Made by a program: the position numbers and the translations under genes. Positions 34,885 through 43,380 of a stretch of 64,000 nucleotides of DNA are shown here, one piece after another. This DNA is from an uncultured Phycisphaerales bacterium (GTDB lineage: Bacteria; Planctomycetota; Phycisphaerae; Sedimentisphaerales; Anaerohalosphaeraceae), in the NCBI GenBank assembly GCA_937868095.1, contig CALMLO010000014.1, positions 62,001 through 126,000 of the forward strand. Reading direction: 5' to 3'. Position 1 is the stretch's first letter. Every line of letters begins with the position of its first letter. Under the pieces are notes generated by a model. That model had not been told where the DNA came from, did not search any database, and was given only the letters and a program-made list of their open reading frames with translations.

Positions 34885-35652
34885 TTACAGCTGCCTGTAC
34901 TGAATGACGGCCTTGTAAAGGCCGCTTATCCGAGAGGGTTTTACGAACTGAGGAGGATATTTTTCATTGCGGGGCTGAAGCCGAATCTGGTTTTTTGCAT
35001 CGAAAAAGACTCTTTTGAACGTTGCCTCATAGGGGTTTTGAAAACGAACGAAGCAATCGCAGCCGCTCTGAACAGATGCGGCGGGGGAAAAAATGACGAT
35101 ATCTCCCTGGCGAAACTCAGGTTCCATTGAATCACCCACAACCCGGACAGCAAAAGCATTGGGGTCATTCAAGTCCGGGGCCAGGACATAATCATCTGCA
35201 AAACCGACGGGATACCCCAAATCGTCGAAATCTCGCGGATAGCCGGCGGCTACTTTGTTGATGATTGGTATCCAGTTCCCCGGCGGCCGCTTTTTGGTAT
35301 CCTGAAAATCATGGTCACTGATGATGCGGCCTATGTCAGACACTTTTTGTTTTCGTTTGAGTATGTTTCGGAGAAGGGAACGATATTTGCGATTTTCAGC
35401 ATGAAGGGCTTCGAGTTCCCGTCGGATATCTGATGGAAGTTTTTCTTTGTGAGCCAAATAGAGGAGATAGCCGCTCTTGAACTTTAGGATTTTCTCGAGT
35501 TTTGCAATTAATTCATCGGAAGGGGGATTGTTGACGCTTTCTGTTTCGATGGTGGACAAATAGGGCTTGGAAAAACCCGTCTTCTCTGCTACCTCGTCGA
35601 GGGTCAGTTTGAGTTCTTTTCGCTTTTGGCGAATGATTTTTCCCAGTGCCAT
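34885..35652 (-). CDS. XRE-S24 self-cleaving transcriptional repressor
   Basis: A 255-residue regulator. An N-terminal helix-turn-helix (residues 4-60; LTLDEVAEKTGFSKPYLSTIE) is joined by a basic helical linker to a LexA/CI-type S24 domain. The cleavage site candidate is Ala136-Gly137, the nucleophile Ser175 (VVGDSMEPEF) and the general base Lys213 (ATFKRV). Spacings of 39 and 38 are close to those of LexA. It is not LexA, because the DNA-binding domain is XRE-type. The ATG at 35652 starts the conserved region; the open frame upstream to 35778 runs into rnpB. No phage genes are near. Confidence 0.88.
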   Translation of the reverse strand: MALGKIIRQKRKELKLTLDEVAEKTGFSKPYLSTIETESVNNPPSDELIAKLEKILKFKSGYLLYLAHKEKLPSDIRRELEALHAENRKYRSLLRNILKRKQKVSDIGRIISDHDFQDTKKRPPGNWIPIINKVAAGYPRDFDDLGYPVGFADDYVLAPDLNDPNAFAVRVVGDSMEPEFRQGDIVIFSPAASVQSGCDCFVRFQNPYEATFKRVFFDAKNQIRLQPRNEKYPPQFVKPSRISGLYKAVIQYRQL

Positions 35653-35659
35653 AAGATTC

Positions 35660-35687
35660 AGAATAGATGTTTTTGGGAATAAATCAA
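35660..35687 (-). promoter_or_regulatory. Candidate promoter for the XRE-S24 gene
   Basis: On the minus strand: TTGATT (35687-35682), 16-base spacer, TATTCT (35665-35660). The -10 box ends 7 bases before the ATG, predicting a leaderless message. The surrounding AT-rich sequence could hold an autoregulatory operator, but I could not define one. Confidence 0.4.
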
Positions 35688-35740
35688 CTAATTTTTTTGA
35701 TAAATAATTAACAAACAGACAGCATAAAAAAGAGGAAAAA

Positions 35741-36240
35741 GAGTGGATCTGTAAGCCGAGTTCTGTCTGCCGTATCAAGGTACGGGAGGCGGTTATTACA
35801 CTGGACCGATTGTTGCCAATCGGCTCTGTCTGTCGGTTTCCCTGCAGACAAGCAACCTACCCGCCGGAATTGCCCGGGCCAGGCTCCGGCCTATTTGGTC
35901 TTGCAGGCGGCGGGGTTTGCCGTGCCGCCGCTGTTGCCAGCGGCGCGGTGCGCTCTTACCGCACCTTTTCACCTTTGCCTGTACCCCGCATTTGTTTTCA
36001 GAGGGTGAGAATGCTGCCTTTCTTCGCATAGCAGCTTTGCCCTCAAAACAGGTGCGGGGCCATCGGCTGTTTGTTTTCTGCGGCACTTTCCCTCGGGTTG
36101 CCCCGGGCGGCTGTTAGCCGTCGCCGTGCCCTGTCCTGCTCGGACTTTCCTCCCTGCACTTGATGATAGAAATCAGGTATGCTTTTGAATCAGCATCTGT
36201 TTCTATTTCTATTCGTGCAGGGCAACCGCCCGATCCACTC
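35741..36240 (-). ncRNA. rnpB: RNase P RNA, bacterial type A
   Basis: The catalytic RNA that matures tRNA 5' ends. The conserved 5' core GGAGGAAAGTCCGAGC lies on the minus strand near 36138-36160, and the conserved 3' core (ACAGAACTCGGCTTACAG) near 35750-35768. Helix P1 is formed exactly by GAGTGGATC at 36240-36232 and GATCCACTC at 35749-35741, fixing both ends and giving 500 nt, longer than the usual 350-400. U-rich sequence follows on the minus strand as a terminator. Confidence 0.96.
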
Positions 36241-36246
36241 TTGAAT

Positions 36247-36275
36247 ATTATACGAAAAATTGGGGCTTTGGTAAA
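36247..36275 (-). promoter_or_regulatory. rnpB promoter
   Basis: On the minus strand: TTTACC (36275-36270), 17-base spacer, TATAAT (36252-36247). The start expected 7 bases downstream is 36240, which is exactly the first base of helix P1. Confidence 0.85.
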
Positions 36276-36434
36276 AAATTTTTTTGAAAAGGTTGGTCAA
36301 AAGTATCCGGTCGGAGATTTTATTAGTTCTTGTAAAATAATGTCTTATGAAACAACAGGACAAAACAGGTCAAATTTGCCTTGTGTATTTTCCCTATTTG
36401 CACTTTTTTGTTTTGTTTTTTTTCACCTTTTGGA

Positions 36435-36494
36435 TATAATTTTTGTGAAGTTGGGAGAAGGAGGGTAATCCCTTCGGGATTATCCTCTTTTTTT
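36435..36494 (+). ncRNA. Possible tiny RNA: promoter directly followed by terminator
   Basis: TATAAT at 36435-36440 (with TTGTTT 16 bases upstream at 36413-36418) is followed within about 20 bases by a 13-bp hairpin (36461-36487, loop TTC) and seven T residues. A transcript from about 36447 would be roughly 48 nt and would carry a purine-rich GGGAGAAGGAGGG segment. It might instead be only a promoter-like sequence in front of an orphan terminator. Confidence 0.4.
36461..36494 (+). terminator. Strong intrinsic terminator
   Basis: GAGGGTAATCCC / GGGATTATCCTC with a TTC(G) loop: a 13-bp stem including one G-T pair, followed by T7. No recognised plus-strand gene lies upstream of it, since rnpB is on the other strand. 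Confidence 0.9.
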
Positions 36495-36724
36495 ATGCAT
36501 TTCAGCTGCTGCATCTGGCCTAAAAATTTGTCCCCTTCGTTTCATTTCGTAAAGTTCCTTGTGTGAATGCCGGCAGAAAAAAATCCAGAAATAAATTTTT
36601 GCAAAAAATTTTCACCCAAATATTTTCTTAATAATACTTCTTTTGAGTCAAAAAACCCGATTTATCTTAAACATTTATGTGTTTTTAGCTGTCGAATCAG
36701 TCGAGTGGGGGGAAATTTTTCTTG

Positions 36725-36753
36725 TTGACTTAATTCAAATGCCTGTTTAATAT
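36725..36753 (+). promoter_or_regulatory. Promoter of the tetR-RND efflux operon
   Basis: TTGACT, 17-base spacer, TAATAT. The predicted start is near 36760, leaving a leader of about 50 bases. Confidence 0.75.
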
Positions 36754-36776
36754 CCCCGCTTCAAACACTTGTTTGA
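36735..36776. promoter_or_regulatory. Two operator-like inverted repeats over the tetR promoter
   Basis: Site 1 is TCAAACACTTGTTTGA (36761-36776), a perfect palindrome with 7-base arms at the predicted start point. Site 2 is TCAAATGCCTGTTTAA (36735-36750), matching site 1 at 12 of 16 positions and lying between the -35 and -10 boxes. They are 26 bases apart. Their position suits autorepression by the TetR protein encoded next. Confidence 0.7.
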
Positions 36777-36810
36777 TTTCTCTTCCTGTCTGTACTGACT
36801 GACTGACTGT

Positions 36811-37455
36811 ATGCAAAATCCTGATAAAAATACGGATATCAGTTTCGATACACGTGAACGGCTTCTGGATGCCGCCGAGAAACTTTTCTGCCAGAAGGGT
36901 TTTGAGGGAACTTCCATACGGGATATTACGACTGAGGCCGGCTGTAATATTGCGGCAGTCAACTATCATTTCGGCGGAAAAGAAAAACTCTATGAAGAGA
37001 TGTTTCGCCGACGCCTTCTGGAGAACCTGGAGGCCCATTCAAAAGCAATTGACCGTGTTTGTTCCGGGGAAAATCCGACGCTGGAGACGCTTCTGCGGGA
37101 GCTGGTTCGACCTGTTCTTGAGTCCGCTCGACGGCAGGATCCCTGGTCTCGGATTATTCGGCTTCTGGTCCGGGAGGCGTTGCACCATCGGGTGGAGATT
37201 GACAAAATTGTAGATGATATTAAGGTTCAGTTTCTGGATCGCTTGGCGAAGGCCTTTGAGCAATTAATCCCCGGATTGGAACGGAGAGCCGCTCAATGGG
37301 CAGTGTTTTCGTTTGAGTCTCTGGTACTGCATCCTATATTGTTCTCGAAGCTTTCAGAATTGCTGCTGCCGGACTTTACGGTTGAAGAACTTACGGAGCA
37401 TATTGTTCGTTTCGGAGCGGCAGGTCTTCGCGGTTGTGTGGAAGGGAATGCCTAA
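36811..37455 (+). CDS. TetR/AcrR-family repressor of the efflux operon
   Basis: A 214-residue TetR-family regulator. The N-terminal HTH (residues about 14-60) has LLDAAEKLFCQKGFEGTSIRDITTEAGCNIAAVNYHFGGKEKLYEEMF. The C-terminal ligand domain resembles the CecR/DUF1956 type, of the kind found next to efflux genes. Its stop codon overlaps the next start (TAATG). It probably represses its own operon through the palindromes upstream and is released by a pump substrate; the ligand is unknown. Confidence 0.9.
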   Translation: MQNPDKNTDISFDTRERLLDAAEKLFCQKGFEGTSIRDITTEAGCNIAAVNYHFGGKEKLYEEMFRRRLLENLEAHSKAIDRVCSGENPTLETLLRELVRPVLESARRQDPWSRIIRLLVREALHHRVEIDKIVDDIKVQFLDRLAKAFEQLIPGLERRAAQWAVFSFESLVLHPILFSKLSELLLPDFTVEELTEHIVRFGAAGLRGCVEGNA

Positions 37456-38921
37456 TGGATTCATCAAAGACAAAACTTCTTGTGGTAGTGACAGGATTGT
37501 TGGGTATGGTCGGCTGCACAGTGGGACCGGATTACGAGCCGCCGACGCTGGAGATGCCGGCGGCCTGGACTCGATTGGAAGAAGGGCTGGTCCCCTCCGA
37601 GGATGTTCTGAAAAACTGGTGGACGCTGCTGGACGACCCGGTGCTCGAAGGGCTGATTGAGCAAGCTCTTGACAACAACCTGACCCTTCAGGAATCGTAT
37701 CTGCGTATTCAGGAATCGCGAGCGTTGCGGGATGCGGTGGCCGGCGATCGCTATCCTTCGGTTTGGGCTTCGGGTTCTTATACCCGCAGTCGGCAAAGCC
37801 GAAATCTCCCCTTTGCCACGGAAGGGAGTGACAGGGAGCATGGGGTGTATTCGTCAGGCATCGATGCTTTTTGGGAACTGGATTTGTTTGGCGGCATCCG
37901 GCGTTCGGTGGAATCGGCGCAGGCGTCGCTGGAAGCGACGATTGAGGCCGACCGAGCCGTGCAGGTGAGTTTGTGTGCGGAAGTGGCGGCGGCCTATGTG
38001 GAACTGCGGACGTCGCAGCTGCAGCTTCGATATGCTTTGCAAAATCTGCAGGCACAGGAGGGAATGCTTCAGCTGACTTACAGCCGGTTTGAAGCGGGGC
38101 TCGCTCCGGAGCTGGATGTGGCACAAGCCCGGCAAAATCTGGCCAATACAGAAGCGGAGATTCCTCTGCTTCAGCTGGCTGAGCAGCAGTCTAAACATCG
38201 GTTGGCAGTTTTGCTGGGGCGGTTTCCTCGGGATTTTGAAGTCGGGGCTGCTCGTCCAGATTTGATTCCAATTCCGGCGGAAGGGGGGCTGCCGCCCGTT
38301 GTTCCGGCGGATTTACTCCGGCGTCGGCCGGATATCCGCCAGGCGGAGCGTCTGCTGGCGGCCCAGAGCGCCCGAATCGGTGTAGCAGAGGCGCAGCTGT
38401 ACCCTTCGCTTTCTTTATCGGGTGTATTTGGATTATCCTCGGAATATTTTTCAGATTTAGGCCGATGGTCCAGCCGAACATTTTCGCTGGGTCCGTCGAT
38501 TGATTGGAATCTTTTTGCAGGGGGCCGTCTTCGCCGTCTGGTTGAAGCGGAAACCGCCCGTGCTGAGCAGTTTCGCAAGGCCTATGAGCAGACAGTTCTG
38601 ACGGCGGCCGAAGAGGTGGAAAATGCCATCGCGGCCTATCGACAGGAGCAAATTCGTCTGCTGGCGCTGAGGCGTTCGGTTCAGGCGGCGGAAGACACGG
38701 TACGGCTGGTGGAGACGTTGTATCGCAGCGGTCTGACGGATTTTCAGAATGTTCTGGATGCCCAGCGCACGCTTTACAGCCAGCAGGACTATTTGGCTGT
38801 CAGCGAGGGAACGGTTGTGCTGGATTTGATTCGAATTTATAAAGCGCTGGGCGGCGGCTGGGATGCAGCCCAAATAGAAGAACAGATTTCGCTGTCTATT
38901 TCGGAAGAAAAACAATCGTAA
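37455..38921 (+). CDS. RND efflux outer-membrane factor, NodT/OprM family lipoprotein
   Basis: A 488-residue TolC-like channel. It has a lipoprotein signal with lipobox MVGC (Cys at about residue 21) followed by TVGPDYEPP, the usual start of NodT proteins, and two OEP repeats with coiled-coil helices (LDVAQARQNLANTEAEIPLL; FQNVLDAQRTLYSQQDYL). Translation is coupled to tetR through TAATG. It forms the outer-membrane exit duct for the pump encoded two genes downstream. Confidence 0.95.
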   Translation: MDSSKTKLLVVVTGLLGMVGCTVGPDYEPPTLEMPAAWTRLEEGLVPSEDVLKNWWTLLDDPVLEGLIEQALDNNLTLQESYLRIQESRALRDAVAGDRYPSVWASGSYTRSRQSRNLPFATEGSDREHGVYSSGIDAFWELDLFGGIRRSVESAQASLEATIEADRAVQVSLCAEVAAAYVELRTSQLQLRYALQNLQAQEGMLQLTYSRFEAGLAPELDVAQARQNLANTEAEIPLLQLAEQQSKHRLAVLLGRFPRDFEVGAARPDLIPIPAEGGLPPVVPADLLRRRPDIRQAERLLAAQSARIGVAEAQLYPSLSLSGVFGLSSEYFSDLGRWSSRTFSLGPSIDWNLFAGGRLRRLVEAETARAEQFRKAYEQTVLTAAEEVENAIAAYRQEQIRLLALRRSVQAAEDTVRLVETLYRSGLTDFQNVLDAQRTLYSQQDYLAVSEGTVVLDLIRIYKALGGGWDAAQIEEQISLSISEEKQS

Positions 38922-38958
38922 ATCAATTCTCCACGGAGTTTTGAAAGGATTTCTTACT

Positions 38959-40164
38959 ATGAAAGGCAAGAATGGTATTTCATGGATAATTTTTCTGATA
39001 ATTGTATTGGCGGCTGCCGGAGGGATTTGGCATTGGGTGAAAAGTCGGGCCCCGAAGGAAGCAGCGCAGGCAGGTCCTATATCTTTGCCTGTGGTAAAAT
39101 GCACCATTCAGGATGTGACGGATTTTTATGATGCGACCGGCACTACCGAAGCGATCGATTCCGTGGAGATTCGGGCACGTGTAGAGGGATATCTGGAAGG
39201 GATTCATTTTACAGATGGGCAGATTGTAGAGGAAGGCCAGATGCTCTTTACAATTGAGCCGGAAGGTTATGCGGCCATTCGTGATGAGGCCCTTGCCCAG
39301 CTGAAAGCCGCCCAGGCGGAAAGAGAGCGGGCCCGGGTGGATTTGGAGCGGGTGGAAAAGGCCATCGAGAGCAATGCCGTCAGCCAGCAGGATTTGTCCA
39401 CGAAACGGGCAGCGTATGAATCTGCTTGTGCGGCTGTTATGGCTGCGCAGGCCGCCCTGGACAAAGCAGAACTGGATTTGAGTTATACGCAGATACGCAG
39501 CCCCTTCCGCGGGCGCATTGGGCGGCATCTGGCGGATGTGGGCAATCTGGTCGGACCGACTTCCCGGCCGATTCTGACAACGCTGGTGCGGTTAGAGCCC
39601 ATCTATGTTTTCTTCTATATGAGTGAGTCGCTGATGAAGGGGGATTTTATCGGTCGGCTTCGCGGTACAACGGACGAAGGACAGATGCCGTTTCTGATTG
39701 GATTTGCCGATGAAGCGGATTATCCTTTCCGAGGACAGATTTGTTATGTGGATAATACGGTGGAGCCTAAAACAGGTACTGTCTATATTCGGGGTCAGAT
39801 AGGGAACGAAAAAGAGCAGCTGCTGCCCGGGATGTTTGTTCGGGTGCGAGTGCCTATTCAGGAGCGTCCGAAAGCGGTTTTGATTCCGGAACGAGTGATT
39901 CAGACGGATTTGAGCGGCAAGTTTGTTCTGGTGGTTGGGCCTGACAATGTTTTGGAACGGCGGCAGCTTACGCTGGGAGCCACGCAGGGATTGATGCGAG
40001 TGATTCTGTCAGGGTTGGACGGCAGCGAAACAATTTTGTCCAGCGGATTCCATCTGGCTCGGCAGGGGATTCCAATTCAGCCCGTTTTGGAAGAACAGGG
40101 CGCATCGGAGAAAGCTGCTTCTTCCAAGGCCGCCAAACCGGATTCTTCATCAGCCAAGCTTTAA
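38959..40164 (+). CDS. RND efflux periplasmic adaptor (membrane fusion protein)
   Basis: A 401-residue HlyD/AcrA-family adaptor. It is anchored by an N-terminal transmembrane helix (residues 7-24) rather than a lipobox. A lipoyl/barrel-sandwich domain (ARVEGYLEGIHFTDGQIVEEGQMLF), an alpha-hairpin rich in Ala/Glu/Arg and a beta-barrel domain (YTQIRSPFRGRIGRH) follow. The start at 38959 is favoured by AAAGGA nine bases upstream over the earlier ATG at 38941. The C-terminus is Ser/Lys/Ala-rich and likely disordered. Confidence 0.94.
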   Translation: MKGKNGISWIIFLIIVLAAAGGIWHWVKSRAPKEAAQAGPISLPVVKCTIQDVTDFYDATGTTEAIDSVEIRARVEGYLEGIHFTDGQIVEEGQMLFTIEPEGYAAIRDEALAQLKAAQAERERARVDLERVEKAIESNAVSQQDLSTKRAAYESACAAVMAAQAALDKAELDLSYTQIRSPFRGRIGRHLADVGNLVGPTSRPILTTLVRLEPIYVFFYMSESLMKGDFIGRLRGTTDEGQMPFLIGFADEADYPFRGQICYVDNTVEPKTGTVYIRGQIGNEKEQLLPGMFVRVRVPIQERPKAVLIPERVIQTDLSGKFVLVVGPDNVLERRQLTLGATQGLMRVILSGLDGSETILSSGFHLARQGIPIQPVLEEQGASEKAASSKAAKPDSSSAKL

Positions 40165-40197
40165 TGATACGGATGTCTGTCTCGAGGAGAACAGTCC

Positions 40198-43100
40198 ATG
40201 TTTAGCAAATTTTTCATAGACAGGCCGGTTTTTGCCTGGGTTGTTTCGATTGTTATTGTGCTGGCAGGGCTTATTGTGCTTCCGCTGCTGCCGGTGGAAA
40301 AAACGCCGGATATTACCCCCCCGACCGTGATGGTTCGGGCATCGTATCCTGGAGCCAATGCGGAGGTGCTCTCAGAAACGGTGGCCACGCCGCTGGAAGA
40401 GTCCATCAATGGTGTCGAGGGAATGATTTATATGTCCTCGATGAGCAGCGATGATGGCGTTGTGGCGATCACTGTTACGTTTGAGATAGGCACGGATGTG
40501 GATATGGCAACGGTCTGGGTGCAAAATCGTGTGTCCCAGGCAGAGCCGCGGCTTCCGGAAGAGGTCAGACGCAACGGTATTATAACACAGAAACGTTCGT
40601 CTAATATCACAATGCTGCTGGGTTTTTCTTCCAGCGATCCGGCTCATGATGTGGTCTTCCTCAGCAATTATATTGAGTTGAATGTCAAAGATGTGCTGGC
40701 TCGTGTGCCAGGGGTTGGTGAAGTGGAGGTGATGGGGTCGAAAAAATTCGCGATGCGCGTCTGGCTGGACCCGGAGAAACTTCGGGCTCGTCAGCTGACC
40801 ACCGATGATGTGGTCACTGCGATTCGTCAGCAGAATGTTGAAGTGGCCGCCGGTCAGGTTGGGGGCCCCCCCAGTTCGTCGGAGCAGCAGTTTCAGTTTA
40901 CAGTCAAGACCCTGGGCCGCCTGAGCACGGAGGAACAGTTTGGCGACATCATCCTTCGGGTAGAGGAGGGCGGCCGGCTGCTGCGTTTGAAGGATGTAGC
41001 CCGAATGGAGTTAGGGGCGGAGAGCTATTACCAGGAATTTGAGCTCAGCGGCCAGCCCGGTGTAGCGGTGGCTGTCTATGCGATTCCCGGCGCCAATGCT
41101 CTGGAGGTAGCTCGCGGAGTGCGAGCCGCCCTGGCAGAACTGGCAAAGTTTTTCCCGGAAGGATTGCACTATACGGAACCGTACAATCCGACAGCATTCA
41201 TTATTCAATCCCTTTGGGAAGTGTTCTGGAGTCTGCTGGGCGTGGTAGCACTGGTGGTTCTGACAATTTATGTCTTTTTGATAGACTGGCGGGCCTCGCT
41301 GATTCCTACTCTTACAATTCCGATTTCTCTGATTGGCACTCTGGCGGTGATGATGGCTCTTGGGATATCGATTAATACCCTCTCGATGTTTGGGTTGGTG
41401 CTGGCGATCGGGATTGTGGTGGATGATGCCATTGTAGTTGTGGAAAACTGTTCTCGTCTGGTTATAGACGAAAAACTTTCACCGCGTGATGCAGCGATTA
41501 AAGGGATGCAGCAGGTAACCGGACCCGTGATAGCGACAACCCTGGTGCTGCTGGCTGTGTTTGTTCCTGTGGCACTGAGCGGTGGGATTATGGGGCGGCT
41601 TTATCGGCAGTTTACTATAACCTTGTCGGTGGCGGTGCTGTTTTCCACGTTGAATGCCTTGACCCTCAGTCCGGTTCTCTGCCGGTTTCTGCTGAAGACG
41701 GAGGAGCAGAAGCAAGGTCGTGTGTTTTTATGGTTTAACCAGTTTATCCGCGGTACCACGGCAAAATATACCAATGTGGTGAGGGTTCTCCTCAGTCGGA
41801 CCGCACTCATCCTGCTGCTGTTTATCGTTGTTACTATCCTGTCGGTGATAGGTTTCGGCGAGCTGCCGACCGGCTTTCTGCCCGATGAAGATGAAGGATC
41901 AATCCTGATTGGAGTACGCCTTCCGGAGGGATCATCTCTTGTGCGGACGAAAGAGGTAGTCGATCAAATCACTCGGATATTGGACCGCACAGAGGGAGTC
42001 CATGAATATGGAGCCATCAATGGATTTTCGTTTATGGATATGGCGGTTGCCTCGAATGGAGCCACGATTTTTGTCAATTTAAAGCCGTGGTCGGAGCGGA
42101 AGGACCCGCAGATGCACGTTTCAAAGATAGCGGAACGATTGCAGAAAGAACTGTCTTCCATTACTGACGCTCTTTGCCTGGCCCTGCTGCCGCCGCCGAT
42201 TCAGGGGCTGGGCCTGGCCGGCGGATTTGAGGTACGCGTTCAGGACCGCGGCGGAGCTGGTTACGAAGCCCTTGCCCGTGTCGGCAGCGACTTTATTTTT
42301 AACGCGAGGAATGACCCGGTTATTACGCGTCTGAACAATAGTTTCTTTGTGACTTCTCCGCAGATCTATGTGGATATCGATCGCGTCAAAGCCCAAACAC
42401 TCGATATACCTATGAATACGGTGTTCAATGCCCTGCAAACATATTTAGGCAGTACCTATGTAAATGATTTTAATATCTTCAGTCGGACATTCCGCGTGGA
42501 AGCTCAGGCCGAGCAGCAATTTCGAAATACGGCGGATGACATTGGACGGCTGGAAGTGCGAAACCGTACCGGGCAGATGATCCCTCTGCGGACGCTGGTG
42601 TCGGTACAGGAGATTTCCGGACCGAAGGCGGTTACGCGTTATAATATGTATCCGTCCACGACCATTACAGGAGTTCCGCAGAGTGGTTATAGTACAGGGC
42701 AGGCGATTCGTCGTGTGGAAGAGCTGCTCAAACAGTCGCTGCCTTCGTCAATGGGATATGAATGGTCTGGGATGAGTTATCAGGAAGTTAAGGCCGGCGG
42801 AAAGATGATGATTTTGTTCTTGCTGTCCTCGCTGTTTGCCTACTTGTTTCTGGCGGCTCAGTATGAGAGCTGGACCGTCCCGGTGGCCATTGTGCTGGCT
42901 GTCCCGCTGGGGCTGCTGGGCGCGGCTCTATTTACCTGGCTAAAAGGCCTTGATAATAATATCTATACACAAATGGGTATTATTTTACTGGTGGGCACGG
43001 TCTGCAAAACGTCGATTCTTTTGGTGGAGTTTGCCAAGCAGATGCACGAAGAAGGGATGTCGATTCGGGAGGCCGCGGTGGAGGCCGCTCGGGTTCGGTT

Positions 43101-43368
43101 TCGTCCGATTTTGATGACGGCCTTGACGACAGGGCTTGGCATGGTACCTCTGATGGTGGCCAGCGGAGCCGGTGCTGCTGCCCGTCAGGCCATCGGCACA
43201 ACCGTTTTCGGAGGTATGATTATGGCTACCCTTGTCGGCGTTTTTGTGATACCGGTCTTTTATGTGGTGGTAGAAAGTGTCAAAGAAAGAACCATCGCAA
43301 TGGAAAGGAAAGTGACTGAGGCGGTTCATCATCAGAAGGAGAAGCACCATCATCCCAAGGAAAAGTAA
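40198..43368 (+). CDS. RND multidrug efflux pump, HAE1/AcrB family
   Basis: A 1056-residue inner-membrane RND transporter with 12 predicted helices and two large periplasmic loops. It starts MFSKFFIDRPVFAWV, typical of AcrB. The proton-relay Asp pair is present in helix 4 (GIVVDDAIVVVEN), along with SPVLCRFLLK and TM11-TM12 FGGMIMATLVGVFVIPVFYVV. A His/Lys-rich cytoplasmic tail (HHQKEKHHHPKEK) ends the protein. With the adaptor and outer-membrane factor it forms a complete tripartite pump under TetR control. Confidence 0.96.
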   Translation: MFSKFFIDRPVFAWVVSIVIVLAGLIVLPLLPVEKTPDITPPTVMVRASYPGANAEVLSETVATPLEESINGVEGMIYMSSMSSDDGVVAITVTFEIGTDVDMATVWVQNRVSQAEPRLPEEVRRNGIITQKRSSNITMLLGFSSSDPAHDVVFLSNYIELNVKDVLARVPGVGEVEVMGSKKFAMRVWLDPEKLRARQLTTDDVVTAIRQQNVEVAAGQVGGPPSSSEQQFQFTVKTLGRLSTEEQFGDIILRVEEGGRLLRLKDVARMELGAESYYQEFELSGQPGVAVAVYAIPGANALEVARGVRAALAELAKFFPEGLHYTEPYNPTAFIIQSLWEVFWSLLGVVALVVLTIYVFLIDWRASLIPTLTIPISLIGTLAVMMALGISINTLSMFGLVLAIGIVVDDAIVVVENCSRLVIDEKLSPRDAAIKGMQQVTGPVIATTLVLLAVFVPVALSGGIMGRLYRQFTITLSVAVLFSTLNALTLSPVLCRFLLKTEEQKQGRVFLWFNQFIRGTTAKYTNVVRVLLSRTALILLLFIVVTILSVIGFGELPTGFLPDEDEGSILIGVRLPEGSSLVRTKEVVDQITRILDRTEGVHEYGAINGFSFMDMAVASNGATIFVNLKPWSERKDPQMHVSKIAERLQKELSSITDALCLALLPPPIQGLGLAGGFEVRVQDRGGAGYEALARVGSDFIFNARNDPVITRLNNSFFVTSPQIYVDIDRVKAQTLDIPMNTVFNALQTYLGSTYVNDFNIFSRTFRVEAQAEQQFRNTADDIGRLEVRNRTGQMIPLRTLVSVQEISGPKAVTRYNMYPSTTITGVPQSGYSTGQAIRRVEELLKQSLPSSMGYEWSGMSYQEVKAGGKMMILFLLSSLFAYLFLAAQYESWTVPVAIVLAVPLGLLGAALFTWLKGLDNNIYTQMGIILLVGTVCKTSILLVEFAKQMHEEGMSIREAAVEAARVRFRPILMTALTTGLGMVPLMVASGAGAAARQAIGTTVFGGMIMATLVGVFVIPVFYVVVESVKERTIAMERKVTEAVHHQKEKHHHPKEK

Positions 43369-43380
43369 AGAGTAAGTCAA

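Larger units (their letters stand above)
36241..36810. other. 570-bp intergenic region between rnpB and tetR
   Basis: AT-rich. It holds the rnpB promoter, a possible short RNA with a strong terminator (36435-36494), and the tetR promoter with operator-like repeats (36725-36776). An ORF of 30 codons (36347-36439; many Phe codons from T-runs) has no Shine-Dalgarno sequence and is probably fortuitous. I see nothing definite in 36500-36720. Confidence 0.7.

Noticed and set aside
36347-36439. 30-codon hydrophobic ORF before the terminator
   Set aside because: No Shine-Dalgarno sequence; the Phe-rich sequence follows simply from T-runs, and the stop overlaps a TATAAT box. Kept only as context for the tiny-RNA idea.
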